Part shown: positions 46,156-57,650 of the stretch, piece by piece
How the letters are laid out: each line of letters opens with the position of its first letter
Numbering within the stretch: position 1 is the first letter of the stretch
Source of the DNA: Hericium rajendrae
Taxonomy: Eukaryota; Basidiomycota; Agaricomycetes; Russulales; Hericiaceae
DNA: 64,000 nucleotides
Assembly: GCA_033439255.1 (NCBI GenBank)
Contig: CM065879.1
Location: 3,602,501-3,666,500, forward strand
Direction of reading: 5' to 3'
The notes under the pieces: model-generated
Databases searched by the model: none
What the model saw: the letters and a program-made list of their open reading frames with translations, nothing else
What the model was told of the DNA's origin: nothing
Position numbers and translations under genes: made by a program

Positions 46156-47060
46156 TCAACGCCTGCGCCAGAACCGGGCCCAGAACCCAGCTTTCTCCTG
46201 ATATGCAGCGCCAGTCGCGATGCGCGCGCGCCTGCGGCCGAGACAAACTGTGCAGCTCGCAAGGAGCAGCAGCACGAACGACGCGAGCGTCGTCCAGAAC
46301 CCTGATACCAGCACGTTAGCGACTGAGATCGTCCGCTGGTATAACAGGAAACGCACCAGGTCCGAGCATCGTGTTTGCAGTGACGCCATCAAGCTTGCCC
46401 ACCTCGTTGTGGAGGTGCACGAAGAGCGCGATGTCGACCGCGAACGCAAGGAGCGTCAGGAATGCGGCTAGCAAAGACAGGACGGAGGCGAGCAGCATAA
46501 CCGTGATGTGCTGCGAGAAGGAGGAAAGCAGCCCGAGAAATGCGAAGCCCGTTGCTGATGGAATGTTAGCCTCAGATGTAACAGGCAAACAGCCAAACTT
46601 ACCAACGGGGTGGATGGCGAGGCCACGCGTCCACGAAGAGCCGAGGACCTCTGTCGAGTTGCCACCGCCCTCGGAGCTGATCTGGATGGAGTAGCCGTGT
46701 CCTGGAACGCATCGTCAGACGCAACTCGCCTCAGTACACAAACGCGTTACCTGGGTCAATGCAAGGTTCTGTCGCCGCCATCTGCATCATAAACACAGTA
46801 CGCCCTACATTCATGGAGATAAACGTCGCGTCCCGATACATTCCATGTCATTTCACATACCAGATACCGAGTCGCAGCTCCTTCGTCTCTTCTTGCCCTG
46901 CACCGTTCAAGCCCACCTGCACCGCGGTGGAATTATCAAATTGTGCGCGTGCGACGTCAAGCGTCGGCAGCGCCGGAAGCGAGACCGCGACGAGGAGACT
47001 GAGGATGAACGCGCATGCGAGGAACACGACGCCGGGGACGCAGTATGTTCGGTTGGCCAT
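46156..47060 (-). CDS. SUR7/PalI-family four-helix membrane protein
   Basis: A membrane protein of the SUR7/PalI (Rim9) group, whose known members organise plasma-membrane domains or take part in ambient-pH sensing. The start at 47060 gives MANRTYCVPGVVFLACAFILSLLVAVSLP, membrane helix 1. A short extracellular part with N-glycosylation sites (FDNSTAVQ, GGNSTEV) and WYVK/LRLGIW follows. Helices 2 and 3 come from TGFAFLGLLSSF and VMLLASVLSLLAAFLTLLAFAVDI, the latter followed by HLHNEVGKLDG. Helix 4 is WTTLASFVLLLLASCTVCLG. A short basic tail ends FWARFWRRR at 46156. Four or five short exons join with GT..AG ends. Four helices, the loop and HxHNEV-type sequence support the family; whether it acts in pH signalling cannot be told. 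Confidence 0.75.
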
Positions 47061-48706
47061 CGTGTCTAGTCGTGAAAAATATGATTCCTTCTAGGATCGC
47101 TGACCAGCGGCGACGGGTATTTATGAGAGGGCGAGATGTGAGGCAGAGACGAAAATTGGGGAGCCATTGGAGACAATACGGGGCGACTTATATGAGTTTG
47201 CGGGGGAGAATGGGCGAACGCGTCGGTGGCTGTGCACAATAGTCTTGCTTTGTGATGACGTCAGCAATACCAAGTTTACCTTTCGAACTGCTCGTCAATT
47301 GTTCCCGTCGTGCACGAACGCCCAGCGAACAATAACGACAGCGCCGTCTTCGCGGCAACGCCCGCTACCTTAATTCATTATGTACAGTGACCGGTACGAT
47401 GACAGTGCCGTCGAGAACACAAATGAGACGAAAAGTAACTTTTGAAAAGGTGAACAGGGAGATATGATGCAACGGAATGCATAACGCAAATATCTAAGTT
47501 TGTTACGTGCCGACACAAAAGATATAAGTTACACCTTAGCACACCCATGACAGCACCATGACGGGCACAAGCGCCGTTGTCGATATTAGCGCGCATATTG
47601 CAGCAATGGAGTCGCCTTCTGGTGGCGGAGCACTCAAGTACTCATGCCTGTCGTGCAGACACCATTCGCACAGCAAGAACGACAATTAGCGAGAGAGACG
47701 GGGAAGAAAGAAGGTCAGGCTTTCGCCGGGCAGAATTTTTTTGCAGCGGAGCTTGGCTGGGGCCACAGCCATAGCAGTGAGTTTTGCAGCGGAGTTTGGC
47801 TATGGGCACAGCCACTCAAAGTTAAAAACACTCGAGAAAGCGGAAGCACGTTTAGGTGCCCTATAGACCCACTACCTAAAGGTAGCGGGAAAAAAGAGCG
47901 GCAATCCTGCAGTGCCAAATGCTTTTGTTTCCGATTGCGCCGCTGGGAATCAGCCGTCAAAGCGGTCGGAGGTACCGAATTTTCTTTGTGGGTCATAATT
48001 TGGTCATGGTTGTATAGTCCTTGGCGCGCATCTCGCGTCTCGCGACCGCTTCTCTTCTCGCAGATAACAACATTTCTCAGTGACAGTATATATGTGTCCA
48101 CGATTCCCACCAATGAGGGATAGCGTCATCAGATCAGGTCAACCGCTACCAGTTGCCTGAGGCTGTCACGGTCCTGGACGTCCATGGATGATTGACGCTC
48201 TGCCACCGATACAGCTTCCGATTTTCCTGCAAGCCCACCTCTTCCGGAGCCGGCGAGTGCGCTGTCAAATGGATCCCCTTGTTGCTCGGCCTTAGGAAAT
48301 TTGCTTGCAAGAAGCCCCTTCATAGCCCCGCCATAGATTCTCGCGATACGTAAATCAAGCCCGGACGGGCACTGGTGATTCTCTCCTGCGCACGGTCCAA
48401 TTGCAGCCAGGTCTCACGGAGGTGATCCCAGAAAAATTTAGACGGCGACCTTGAATGTTCCACGAAGGCAGGCTGGTTGCTCAGCGCATGACCGTTGACA
48501 TGACATGATAGCATACCTGCGAAGGGCACATGGCGCAGCCACAACCCTTCCGTCTGGCATCGTCCGTGATTCGATGATCTATTGCCAGGGTGACATTTGT
48601 ACGACTATATACAGCCGCATGCTTGGACACCGTCGACCCACTCCCTTTCGTTCTCCCCTCCCCTCCCCCCTCCCCCACCCATCTGCGCTTGGTACAGTCC
48701 TCCAAT
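47061..48706. other. intergenic, 1.6 kb
   Basis: No supported gene. A local imperfect duplication lies at 47737-47814. A short hairpin with CTACC and GGTAG around TAAA is at about 47872-47885. A C-rich tract at 48655-48680 lies just before the F-box gene. Confidence 0.35.
47737..47814. repeat. imperfect direct duplication of about 35 bases
   Basis: Two copies beginning at about 47737 and 47781 share TTTTGCAGCGGAG, TTGGCT and CACAGCCA, about 45 bases apart. No coding role is seen. Confidence 0.4.
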
Positions 48707-50467
48707 ATGATCAGGATTTTCAGCGATGCCAGTGACGAGGCCATGGTAAGCACATCATCTCCACAGAATTCGAATTGTCGTTTTGTATTCATTTTTGCAG
48801 GACGTCGAAGAGGCCGTGGAGGGGCTGAACCAGCTCAAGCTAGGCGACAACTCCACCAGAAGCCATTCCTCTCTGCTGTTCAGCGCTGTCACAACCCACC
48901 GCCCTTTCCCGCTCACGCGCTTTGACCCTGCACTGGTCGAACGAGTCCTCGGCTTCCTGCACTCGCCAGACCGGCTTGCACTCACGTCTACCTGCCGCGC
49001 ACTGTACCGGCACCGCCTATCAGCCTACTCTGTCCTCTCCATCACGTCGAGCTCGACCGTATCGCTCCTCGACTCTCTCCGAAGGCTCCTCGCTGTACTC
49101 GAGAACACGCCTGCCTACGCTGCCGCCGCACGCGAGCTCCTGCTCCGCGACCTCGAGAATGGAAGCGAGGCCGTAGCCCCCTCAGCATACCTCGAGCACG
49201 TCGATGCCCTCGACAAGGCCCTCTCCATGCTCCTCACGCTCGCCCCGTGCCTCACGCACTTCTTGCTTGACCTAACCCCCACGCGGCGCTACAATCCCCT
49301 CCCACGCACGCTCACACAGCTCCTCGCCATGCGCGCCATGCACTCGCTCGCGCTCTACGCGGTGCAGATGCCGAGCTACTCGGGCACTGCCCTCGCGCCG
49401 CCGAGCTCCTTCGCGTACGCCCCCGCATTCGAGCGCATCGTGCTCGACGTCGCGCGCGGCGAGTGGCTGCTCTTCCTCCTCGACGACCCGCGCCGCGTAC
49501 GCTGGCTGCGCCTGCGCGTGTGGAACCCGGACGTGCTCTGCGCGCGCGTCGTGCAACACCTCGCCGCCGCCGCCGTGTGCCTGCACACGCTCGTCGTCTG
49601 CACGCCGCCCATGCACCTCGGCGCAAACGCCGCCGCCTACAGCGAGTGCCTCGCGCACGGCTTCGTGCGTCCCCTTCCCCCCCCCTCCCCCTCCCTTTCC
49701 CCACTGACATTGATACAGGCGACGGGCGCGCTCGCGAACCTGCGCGCGTTCTCGCTCGAGGCGGTGCTCGTCCCGCACGCGCTCGAGCACCTCGTGCGCA
49801 GCTTCGCCTTCTCGCGCCTCACGCACCTCCGCCTCGTCGTCAACTACGGCGGCGCGTGGCTCCCCGACTTCGGCCCCGCGTACGTGCTCATGCTCGCGCG
49901 CCTCGTGCCCACGCTGCGCGAGCTCGCGCTCGACCAGACCGGCATGCACGCCGCCTGCGCGCTGCCCGGCGGCGACCTCGTGCGTATCCCCCCTCTTTCC
50001 TCAATCGCACCATGAATCTGACGCTGGCGCAGGACGCATGGGGCGCCGCGTTCCGCCAGATCCCACACCTGCACACGCTCGCGCTCGCCGCGCTCTTCGT
50101 CCTCGACCTGCACGCGCCCCTCCCCTTCTCGCCCTCCCCGTCCCCCTCGCTCTCCTCGCTCTCCTCCGCGTCCGGCTCCTCGCGCTCGCGCTCGCCGTCG
50201 CCCTCCCCGCCGCCGTCGCCCGGGCCCAGCGCGTACACGCGCAACTTCGTCGAGCTCGCGGCGTGGGCGGACGCGTTCCTCGACGAGCACCTGCGCCTGC
50301 CCGCGCCGTTCGCGGAGCTGTGGTTCCTCGATGCGCGTGCGGTCGGGTTTCGGCAGCTCGTGGTGCCCGATGAGGAGGAGGGGCAGGAGGGGAGGATGCG
50401 GTTTATGGCGCAGCTTGCGGCGCGCGAAGGGCCGTGGTGGTGGGAGGACTGGGCGCGTGAGGTGTGA
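48707..50467 (+). CDS. F-box protein, GC-rich
   Basis: A single F-box protein unrelated in detail to the tandem array. Exon 1 (48707-48745) encodes MIRIFSDASDEAM; exon 2 starts at 48801 with DVEEAVEGLNQLKLG. The F-box is FDPALVERVLGFLHSPDRLA and LTSTCRALYRHRLSAYSVL (about residues 40-85). The rest is leucine- and alanine-rich with irregular repeats (LRLRVWNPDVLCARVV, FSRLTHLRLVVNYGG, LVPTLRELALDQTG). A low-complexity Ser/Pro block (about 50125-50220) precedes NFVELAAWADAFLDEHLRL and the C-terminal PWWWEDWAREV. Two further introns, at about 49666-49719 and 49981-50031, join in frame. No frame breaks are present. Very high GC gives long antisense open frames, which I regard as shadows. The role as SCF adaptor is inferred from the F-box. 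Confidence 0.75.
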
Positions 50468-50791
50468 GTTCGGCCCCATGTACATGCTCCCTTATTAGAT
50501 GGCGGCTTGGTTGTATCTCGCATTCTCTAACGTGCTTTGGAGGGATCTATGGAAGGCGAATGGACTTTCTTGGTTTTCGCTGCTCCCATTTCATGCCTAT
50601 CTATTTTATACCTTCCGCTTAGAGTATTGTACTTTCAATTTCCATTTCGGAATGTTTTCAACCCATGTAATATCTATGAGCATCTAAATGTACAGCATGT
50701 AACATATCTTCGAATAAATGTACAAGTACCAGCTAAATCCAATCGCGTCCGGGTATCGCCAATCCAAACTCGAACATAACCAGCTCTGAGC
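50468..50791. other. convergent 3' intergenic region
   Basis: AT-rich spacer between two converging genes. No coding sequence is seen. Confidence 0.4.
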
Positions 50792-53370
50792 TCATGCGTC
50801 GACATGCTCCCAGCTATGCTCGCTCCCCTCCTCACTAGCATTCTCGACCATCACCGCATCCTCCTCATTGCGCACGGGCGCAGACGGGAATGTAAACTGC
50901 TCCTCTGACAGCGCGCTGAGGAACTCCGGGCCCGGTGACGACTCAGCCGAGTCGGACGTGCTGTCTGTGTCCTGTACGATCACCTCCACCTCTGGCAGCG
51001 CGACTTCCGCTTCGGCGGATAATGACGATGGGCGGGCGGGCTCTGAAGATGCCGGAGCCGATAACGGTGCCGCGACGTCGAGATGGACTGCTTTTGCAGC
51101 AGGGACCGGAGCGTCGATGTGGGACGAGGGCTGATCATGGGTTGCATCTACCGAGGCCGCGTTCTGGGGTTCGGCGTTCTCAGAGATGTCGGCGGTGGCA
51201 GGTTCCATGTTCTCGCTCCCTACGGCAGGGACGACGACAAGGAAATCAGTGCCCTTGGGAGCAGGAGATTCGATCCCAGCGGCGGAGATTCAATGCTCCC
51301 GGCAGCAGAGGAATCGAAGCCCTCAACGGTAGAGCAATCAATGTCCTCACCAACAGGAGTTGTGGTCTGGTCAGCACCGGCGGCCGTCAGTGTCATCAGC
51401 TTCTCGAGCGGCAGGGACAGTGTCAGGCTCGGAGATCGCGACGGTGACAGTCTGCGGTGAAGTGTTTGCTGGTTCCTCGATGTCCACTGAAGATGGCTCC
51501 TGGACGTCGGCTGCGGGGCCTCGTCGACAACGGAGGCGTCGTCATTCTGAGTAGGGTTATGCGAACCGTCGACCTCCACAGCGGCTGGGACTACCTCGGA
51601 TAAAGCAGCTGCCTCGGCGGACTTGACTTCATCGTTGCTGGCAAAAGTCCCGTCGGCGATGGGGATAGAATAGGACTGAGAAGCGTCGGGAGCCTTGACG
51701 GCCTCAACAGCCGGAGCAACCTCGGGCACAACAGCCACCTCCGTCGTCTCAACAACCGCCTGAACATCAACTTCAGCAGCAACCTTCCCCTCCCCCGCCC
51801 TCTCCGCCGCCCTCATCTCCCCCAACCGAACCGCCTGAACATCAACTTCAGCAGCAACCTTCCCCTCCCCCGCCCTCTCCGCCGCCCTCATCTCCCCCAA
51901 CCGCCGATCAACCTCCGCCAGCGCCCTCTCCACATCCTTCACGACCTCCTTCCGTCTCCTCCTCACCTCCTCGTCCCCCTCGCTCTCTACCGCGTCCAGC
52001 CGCTCGAGAAGATGGTTCAGCGCATGCTCGTACGCGCGCACGGGCGCATTCTTGGGCGTGTACGCGAGTCCTTCGTGCTCGTTGTCCGACGCGTCGGGCG
52101 AGCCGGGCGGCGTGAAGTCGAGCGTGCGCGGGAAGACAAAGGTCGCGGTCAGGGCCTTGAGCGAGCGCGCGACGGCATTGATCGCGCTGAGCGCGGAGGA
52201 AGGCTCGGCGGCTGGAGCGGGTGTGGGAGTGGGTTTGGATTCCGCGGTAGCCGCAGTCCCGACGGTGGGAGCGGGAGCGGAAGCGGTGGACGCAGAGTCG
52301 GCGGTAGCTAAAGACGCGCGGCGGTGAGCTCGGTACGCGGCTTGTACTTTCGCGGCGGACGTACCAGACAATTTGCGTGTGCGCGCCAGGTTGGCGCCCT
52401 CTGTCTTCTCGGGCGCGAACGGTGGTGCGCTCCGGGTGCCGCTGGTGGATGCGGCGGGCACATCGCCGGTCGCGGTAGGTACCTTCTGTCCGAAGATGCT
52501 AGAAAGCAAGTTCTGGAGCGTGTCCTCAACGTTCTTGTCAGACTCCTTCTGCAGACGCTCCTCAAGGCGGTCCTTCAGCGGGGCTGCGGACACAGGCTTG
52601 GGGGCCTTCGCGGGTTTGTCTGACGATGGGGCGGCTGCGCGCCGCCGGTAGATGCGGCGGGGGATTTGGGAGTCGCAGCGGGAGCCTTGTGTCCGAAGAT
52701 GTTGGAGAGCAGCTTCTGGAGTGTCTCCTCCACATCCTTGTCGGACTCCTTGTGCAAGCGCTCTTCGAGACGAGTCTTCAGCGGGATGCTGGGCGAAGGC
52801 TTGCCCTTGCCCTTGCCCTTGATGTCCGCGCGAGGCGCAGGTACTCGTGCAGCCTTCATTGGAGCAGACTGAAGGCATAGGTGAGATGAGGAAAGGAATA
52901 GGCACAACGCAGGAGCAACATACGTTATGTCTTGGTACCTTCGCGAGAAGCTCGACCGGCGCAGGGGGCACATGGCCAACCCTCAAAAACGTGGCGACAC
53001 ATTCTTCTTCGTCCTCACCGGACAGCAGCTGCCTTCGAAGAAGCCCGATTTGGGCCTGCCTCTCCCTCTCCTCTCTCAATGCCTTCTGCCTCTCGTGCTC
53101 GAGTCGTTGGACCTCAGCCTGGAGAAGCTGCCGACGCTCCTTCTTGATAGCCTCCCGGCGTGCAGCCTCCTGCGCACGAACATATTCCGCCTCGGCAACG
53201 CGCATCTCAGCGAGGGCACGGCGGTAGCGCTCCTCCGAGCGCGCGACCGGGTTGGCAGCCTTAGGGATGTAGCATGCCTCGCGACACGTAGCCGGTGCAC
53301 GGCGACCGAGGGTGTACTCGTGGATGGGCTCACAAACGGGGGCGTATGCAACGGGATTGACAAGGAACAT
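50792..53370 (-). CDS. BAG-domain protein (Hsp70 co-chaperone type)
   Basis: BAG domains bind the Hsp70 ATPase domain and speed nucleotide release. The start at 53370 gives MFLVNPVAYAPVCEPIHEYT. A long charged helix follows (ERYRRALAEMRVAEAEYVR, RREAIKKERRQLLQAEVQRL), probably a coiled coil. Two copies of a 50-residue unit come next: LKTRLEERLHKESDKDVEET and LKDRLEERLQKESDKNVEDT. An IQ-like segment (KVQAAYRAHRRASLA) leads into the BAG domain (YEHALNHLLERLDAVESEGD and VVKDVERALAEVDRRL). The acidic C-terminal half ends EGSEHSWEHVDA at 50792. A 75-base exact tandem repeat lies in the acidic half. Frame points, mostly one base short, are near 52660, 51500, 51380 and 51285. The fungal set of IQ plus BAG plus acidic tail is familiar, but the individual function is unknown. 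Confidence 0.78.
51754..51903. repeat. 75-base exact tandem duplication inside the BAG gene
   Basis: Units 51754-51828 and 51829-51903 appear the same base for base and encode 25 residues twice (RLGEMRAAERAGEGKVAAEV plus DVQAV). The frame is kept. Confidence 0.85.
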
Positions 53371-53947
53371 GTCGACGATGGGGGTTGTGTGAAGTGCGGG
53401 GTGTCGATTAGTAATGATGATGGATGTGCGCAAGAAAGCTACGTTGTATGGGTCTCTGCCCCGCAAGCAGGCTTTATAGTCGTCGGTGTTGGATCAGTCA
53501 GCGACATCGTCGGGCGGTGCATGGCGATTGGTGAGGACAAGGACGCGTCGGTCGTGGAACGATGGAGACGCGTCGCGAAGCTGAAAAGACATCTCTGCTT
53601 GTAACCGAGTCTTGCGGGGCGCGAACTCGTCATTGCAAGTGGCGGCGTCGTCGACGGCAGGCACAAGTGGGCACAACAAATAGCGAAGACGACGGACATA
53701 TTGGTGGGTGGCGCCCTCCGGCGGCCCCGTTCCGTCGTCCACCCTACTTTGAGGCCATTTCCGTCAGCATTACGATGGAACATCTATAGGGATATTCAGG
53801 GGTCCTGTCGCGAAGCTGCTCGAAATCGCGAGAACCCGCCAGTCGCGCACACGTGATGCTGACGCGGCGGGCTGGCGTAAGCGTCCACGCGAGCGAGCCG
53901 GTAGGCTGGCGGCGTGGAGTCGGGACGCACAATTTCAAACTGCTGCA
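53371..53947. other. intergenic, upstream of BAG gene
   Basis: Open frames on both strands lack domains. The sequence is GC-rich and rich in ACGCGTC-like words near 53543 and 53568. It is the probable promoter region of the BAG gene. Confidence 0.35.
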
Positions 53948-54073
53948 GTTGAACGACATCAAGTAGGATGTGATCCAGTGAGTCTCCTGTTGGTTTTGCC
54001 AGTGAGCATGCTGAACACCGGGGTGTAGCTACGTACGCCGGATTCTGGCAAGCTGTAGGCCATCGTTGGATGA
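53948..54073 (+). pseudogene. relic of a third sedolisin gene, 3' end
   Basis: This stretch matches the last part of the sedolisin genes. LNDIK is followed directly by the GWDPV-like codons (GGATGTGATCCAGTGAGT), an intron-like segment, then TYAGFWQAVGHRW-type sequence that corresponds base for base to GLGTPDFGKLQAIVG and ends TGA at 54071-54073. Compared with the intact gene at 55008-57136, the segment between LNDI and GWDPV is deleted and several bases differ. The intron is kept, so it is a DNA-level duplicate and not a retrocopy. It lies 0.9 kb upstream of the intact copy in the same direction. Confidence 0.7.
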
Positions 54074-54946
54074 CTGTGAGATGCCTGAAGCGACATGTGC
54101 CAGCACCAAAATATAAAGTGTTCATGGTGGTAACAAAGTGGAATCTCGCATGGATTTAATCTGGAATAGTGGATGACTTCCCGCAGGATCTGGAGGCAGA
54201 TAACATCGTTGGATAAGCCCGTACGAGATGAGCCAAGATACAGATGTGCAGAGCGGAGAGAGGCGGAGTAAGAGCTGAGCATTGACACAGAGGCCAAATG
54301 CGCGAAAGGGTTAAAAAGATACAGATATTCAGGGGGGACCCCCCTCCTTGGACATCTGGAAAACCCAAAAGTGGCCATCATTCGGCAAACCAAAGATGCA
54401 AACCATTCCAGATGGCTACGGGAAGTCACCCAGTTGTCCAACGGTATACTGCCCACTGAAGAACAGGCCATGAGGTACGCTTGCTAACATATTGAATCGT
54501 CTTGGGCATACTCCAGATGGCCGTGGTTGACGTCCAAATGTCATTCACACTCTCAAAACCTCCTCACCCACAGCTTTTCGCTCCGTGCTCCCATCGACAT
54601 CGACATCTTATCCCTCAAGCATCCACCCTTCTCCAGACACGATGTCGAGACGGTGTCCGGATTGCGCAACTCATGAGGCATATCGTGATAGAAACGTTCG
54701 CTGTGGAGGAGAAGCGGCGAGCAGCCTCATTAACGGACGCGAACGCTCAAAAACAGTCCCGACACTTGCCTTTTTCCTCCCTTGGCGTAGATGCTGTGCA
54801 TGACACCGACGCAGACCCACGTGGATTCCCGTCAGACACCCCGAGCTGGTATGAATATGGCATATACTGTGCTTAGAATGGCCTGGAGATCCGCCATGGA
54901 AGCAGAGCTGTACAGCCCCGCAACATGCTAACACTGGATCGTTATG
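54074..54946. other. intergenic between sedolisin relic and intact sedolisin
   Basis: A 170-codon minus-strand open frame (53959-54471) overlaps the relic and has no domain that I recognise. Plus-strand frames at 54502-54876 are also anonymous. I see no gene. Confidence 0.35.
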
Positions 54947-54953
54947 TATAAAA
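54947..54953 (+). promoter_or_regulatory. TATA box of sedolisin copy 2
   Basis: TATAAAA, 61 bases before the chosen start codon at 55008, matching the position of the box of copy 1. Confidence 0.6.
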
Positions 54954-55007
54954 TAGCCTGGGCGACTTCATCGAATGTACGAACTATTAGCTGGGCTAGT
55001 CCTCCAG

Positions 55008-57136
55008 ATGTTCAAGCTCAAGCTCGTCTTCGCTGCCTTCGTCGCCATCGCGAGCGCTTCGCCACTAGAGCCCAGATGGGACGACCTTCAAGTGAAGCAT
55101 TCGTGGAACGGCATCCCCAAGGGATGGGTTTACCATGCCTCTGCGCCAGAAGGGTCAACCATCGATCTTAGGATCGATCTAAAGCCGCAAGAGGAAGACG
55201 CGCTTGTCGACGCGTTATACATGGTCAGCGACCCCGAGCACGCGAGGTACGTCGGCCTGCCTCACCAATACAACATTCTCATGTCATACCCAACCGCATA
55301 GATATGGTGCACACCTGTCCCAATCAGATGTGGCCGCCCTCGTCGCCCCGCACCCGGACACCTACGCTCTCGTTACTGCTTGGCTTGCGCATCATGGCAT
55401 CTCTCTCGCCGCTATTAAGCTATCTGCATCTCGCGACTCGTTGCACCTCTCCGCTATGCCTGTGAGCACAGCGAACGCACTTCTCGGCGCAGACTACCAA
55501 ATCTACCGGCACGCCGACTCGAACACCACGCTCCTTCGCACGATCGGATACGCACTGCCCTCCGTTCTGCACGCACACGTCGCCGTCGTCGCGCCTACCA
55601 CATACTTCGGTGCGCTCCGCCCGATGCGTGCCACGTCGTCGCGCGCCCCTGCCGGCGCACCCGTACTAGCAGACGGGGATGCGTCCATCCGCGAGGAGAT
55701 CGCGAAGCTGGCGCAGGACGGCCTCGCAGCGGTGCCACGCAGCTGCGCGTCGACGATCACGCCCGCATGCCTTCGCGCGCTATACAACTCGACGTCTTAC
55801 GTCCCGAAGGCGACGTCGCGCAATAAGCTCGGCATCGCGGGCTACCTCGAGCAGTATGCAAACTTTGCGGATCTGCAGACGTTCTTCCGGCACTTCCGCA
55901 CGGATGCGCGGGGCGCGAATTTTTCGGTGGTGCTCGTAAATGGTGGGGAAAACGATCAGGGCAATCCTGGAGATGAGGTTCGTCTTCTGGTTTCCAACGT
56001 GGATATGGACTAATGCATCATGAGATGCAGGCGAACCTCGACATGCAGTACGCTGAGGGCATTTCGTTCCCGACGCCGAATACCTACTACAGCACAGGCG
56101 GCTCGCCGCCCTTCATCGCGGACGGCAACACGCCGGAAAACACGAACGAGCCGTACCTCGACTTCCTCGACTTCCTCCTTGCCCAGGACAGCATCCCGCA
56201 GACGCTCAGCACGAGCTACGGCGACGACGAGCAGACCGTTCCCCTGGACTATGCACAGCACGTCTGCGCCAAGTTCGCACAGCTCGGTGCGCGCGGGACG
56301 AGTGTGCTGTTCAGCAGCGGGGACTCCGGGGTCGGTGACCCGTTGTGCTTGTCCAACGATGGGTCATATAAGGTCGAGTTCATCCCCAATTTCCCAGCGA
56401 CGTGTATGCATTCATTTTCTTTATGTGAAGGCTCGTGGCTTATCGAGACCCGCGCCATGCGTACAGGCCCATTCGTTACCGCCGTCGGCGGCACCACGAG
56501 CGTTAATCCCGAGGTCGCAGCAAGCCTTTCCAGCGGCGGCTTCTCCAACTTCTTCGCGCGCCCGATCTACCAGGCCACGGCTGTGTCTGCGTTCCTCAAG
56601 CAATTGGGCACCCAGAATGCGGGTCTCTTCAAGTAAGCCTACAGTTCCGTGTGCCCTAGGCGTCGCTGACGCTAGAGGCGCGCGTAAAGCACGACGGGCC
56701 GCGGGTTCCCCGACGTCGCCGCCCAGGCAATCAACTTCCAGGTCGTGATCGACGGCCATACAGAAGGTGTCGATGGCACGAGCTGTTCCGCGCCCGTGCG
56801 TTGCTCCCATCTCCCATCTGAACCTGCCACTGACACCCGGCGTATACGGCAGACATTCTCAGCGATCGTCGCCTTGCTGAATGACCACCGCCTCTCACAG
56901 GGTAAGCCCTCGCTCGGCTTCCTCAACCCGTTGCTGTATTCGCGCGGCGTTGCGGGCCTAAACGACATCATGTCGGGCTCGAATCCTGGGTGCGGCACTG
57001 ATGGGTTCACGGCGGTCAAAGGATGGGACCCGGTGAGTCATTTGTTGGTGCTACCAATGAGTACACTAATCCTGGGGCATAGGTAACGGGGCTGGGTACG
57101 CCGGATTTTGGGAAGCTGCAGTCGATCGTCGGGTGA
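55008..57136 (+). CDS. secreted sedolisin (S53) serine-carboxyl protease, tripeptidyl-peptidase type, copy 2 (intact)
   Basis: The intact paralog of the gene at 5003-7118. The start at 55008 gives the signal peptide MFKLKLVFAAFVAIASASP; an earlier in-frame ATG at 54975 adds 11 residues and would weaken the signal peptide. The prodomain begins WDDLQVKHSWNGIPKGW. Introns follow ARY (about 55248-55302), GDE (about 55980-56030), PAT (56404-56466), LF (about 56635-56690), SAP and GWDP. Catalytic residues are Glu and Asp in E-A-N-L-D (split by the second intron), the oxyanion Asp in SSGDSGVGD and Ser in GTSCSAP. Calcium-site Asp are in LNDIMSGSNPGCG and GWDPVTGLGTPDF. It ends KLQSIVG at 57134-57136. 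Every junction keeps frame. Secreted acid proteases of this kind feed on extracellular protein. Confidence 0.93.
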
Positions 57137-57318
57137 GCGCGTCGTATGCTGCCTTTTGGTGCTGACGCGTCAATGGTACTTGGCACCGCCTCGTATGAAT
57201 CATGTAGATACGGTGATAAGAAGGTAGAATGCATGTTTTACGATCGACCACAAGAATTTTCTAAACGCGTCTTTGTGTTGTCAAGCATGTACTATCGGCT
57301 CTTCAACCATTCGGCTTA

Positions 57319-57650
57319 CTACATGTTCATCTCTGATGCCCAAATCGCTTCCAAATCCTCCAACATCTCCTCGCTCACGCCTTTCCACACCATGTCCCTA
57401 TCCTTCTCCTGCATCCATGTACTGTTTTGCGAAACATCAAAGCGGTGTCCCGCCCACACGCCGCGGTGGATGGGTCCTTCGTAGACGAGCGAGACGCTCG
57501 GGTCCGACGACTAGTTGATGCGGATCGCCGCTGCGTAGCTTCTGGACGCTCTCCTGCACGCGTTCAGCGCCGCATGACGGACGCATGTACTCGCGCGCCG
57601 TGAGATTGCGCAGGACGAGCGGTCTGCTGCATGACCCATCCACCGTTTCT
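57319..57650 (-). pseudogene. relic of an MGQY-family gene, C-terminal part
   Basis: Minus-strand remains of the MGQY family: PLVLRNLTAREYMR in one frame, then in another SVSLVYEGPIHRGVWAGHRFDV, WMQEKDRDMVWKGVSEEML and EDLEAIWASEM, ending at a stop at 57319. These match IHRGVWAGHRFDIVPEGGEW and LEEIWAS of the intact gene at 60190-61211. The N-terminal two thirds is missing and an internal stop and frame change are present, more damage than in other genes here. It lies just past the intact sedolisin and points at it, as its relatives do at the left end of the window. Confidence 0.75.

Noticed and set aside
49272-49949. 225-codon minus-strand open frame
   Set aside because: Antisense to the GC-rich F-box gene at 48707-50467; Arg/Glu-rich shadow without a domain.
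53959-54471. 170-codon minus-strand open frame
   Set aside because: It runs antisense through the sedolisin relic, has no recognised domain and no splice context.
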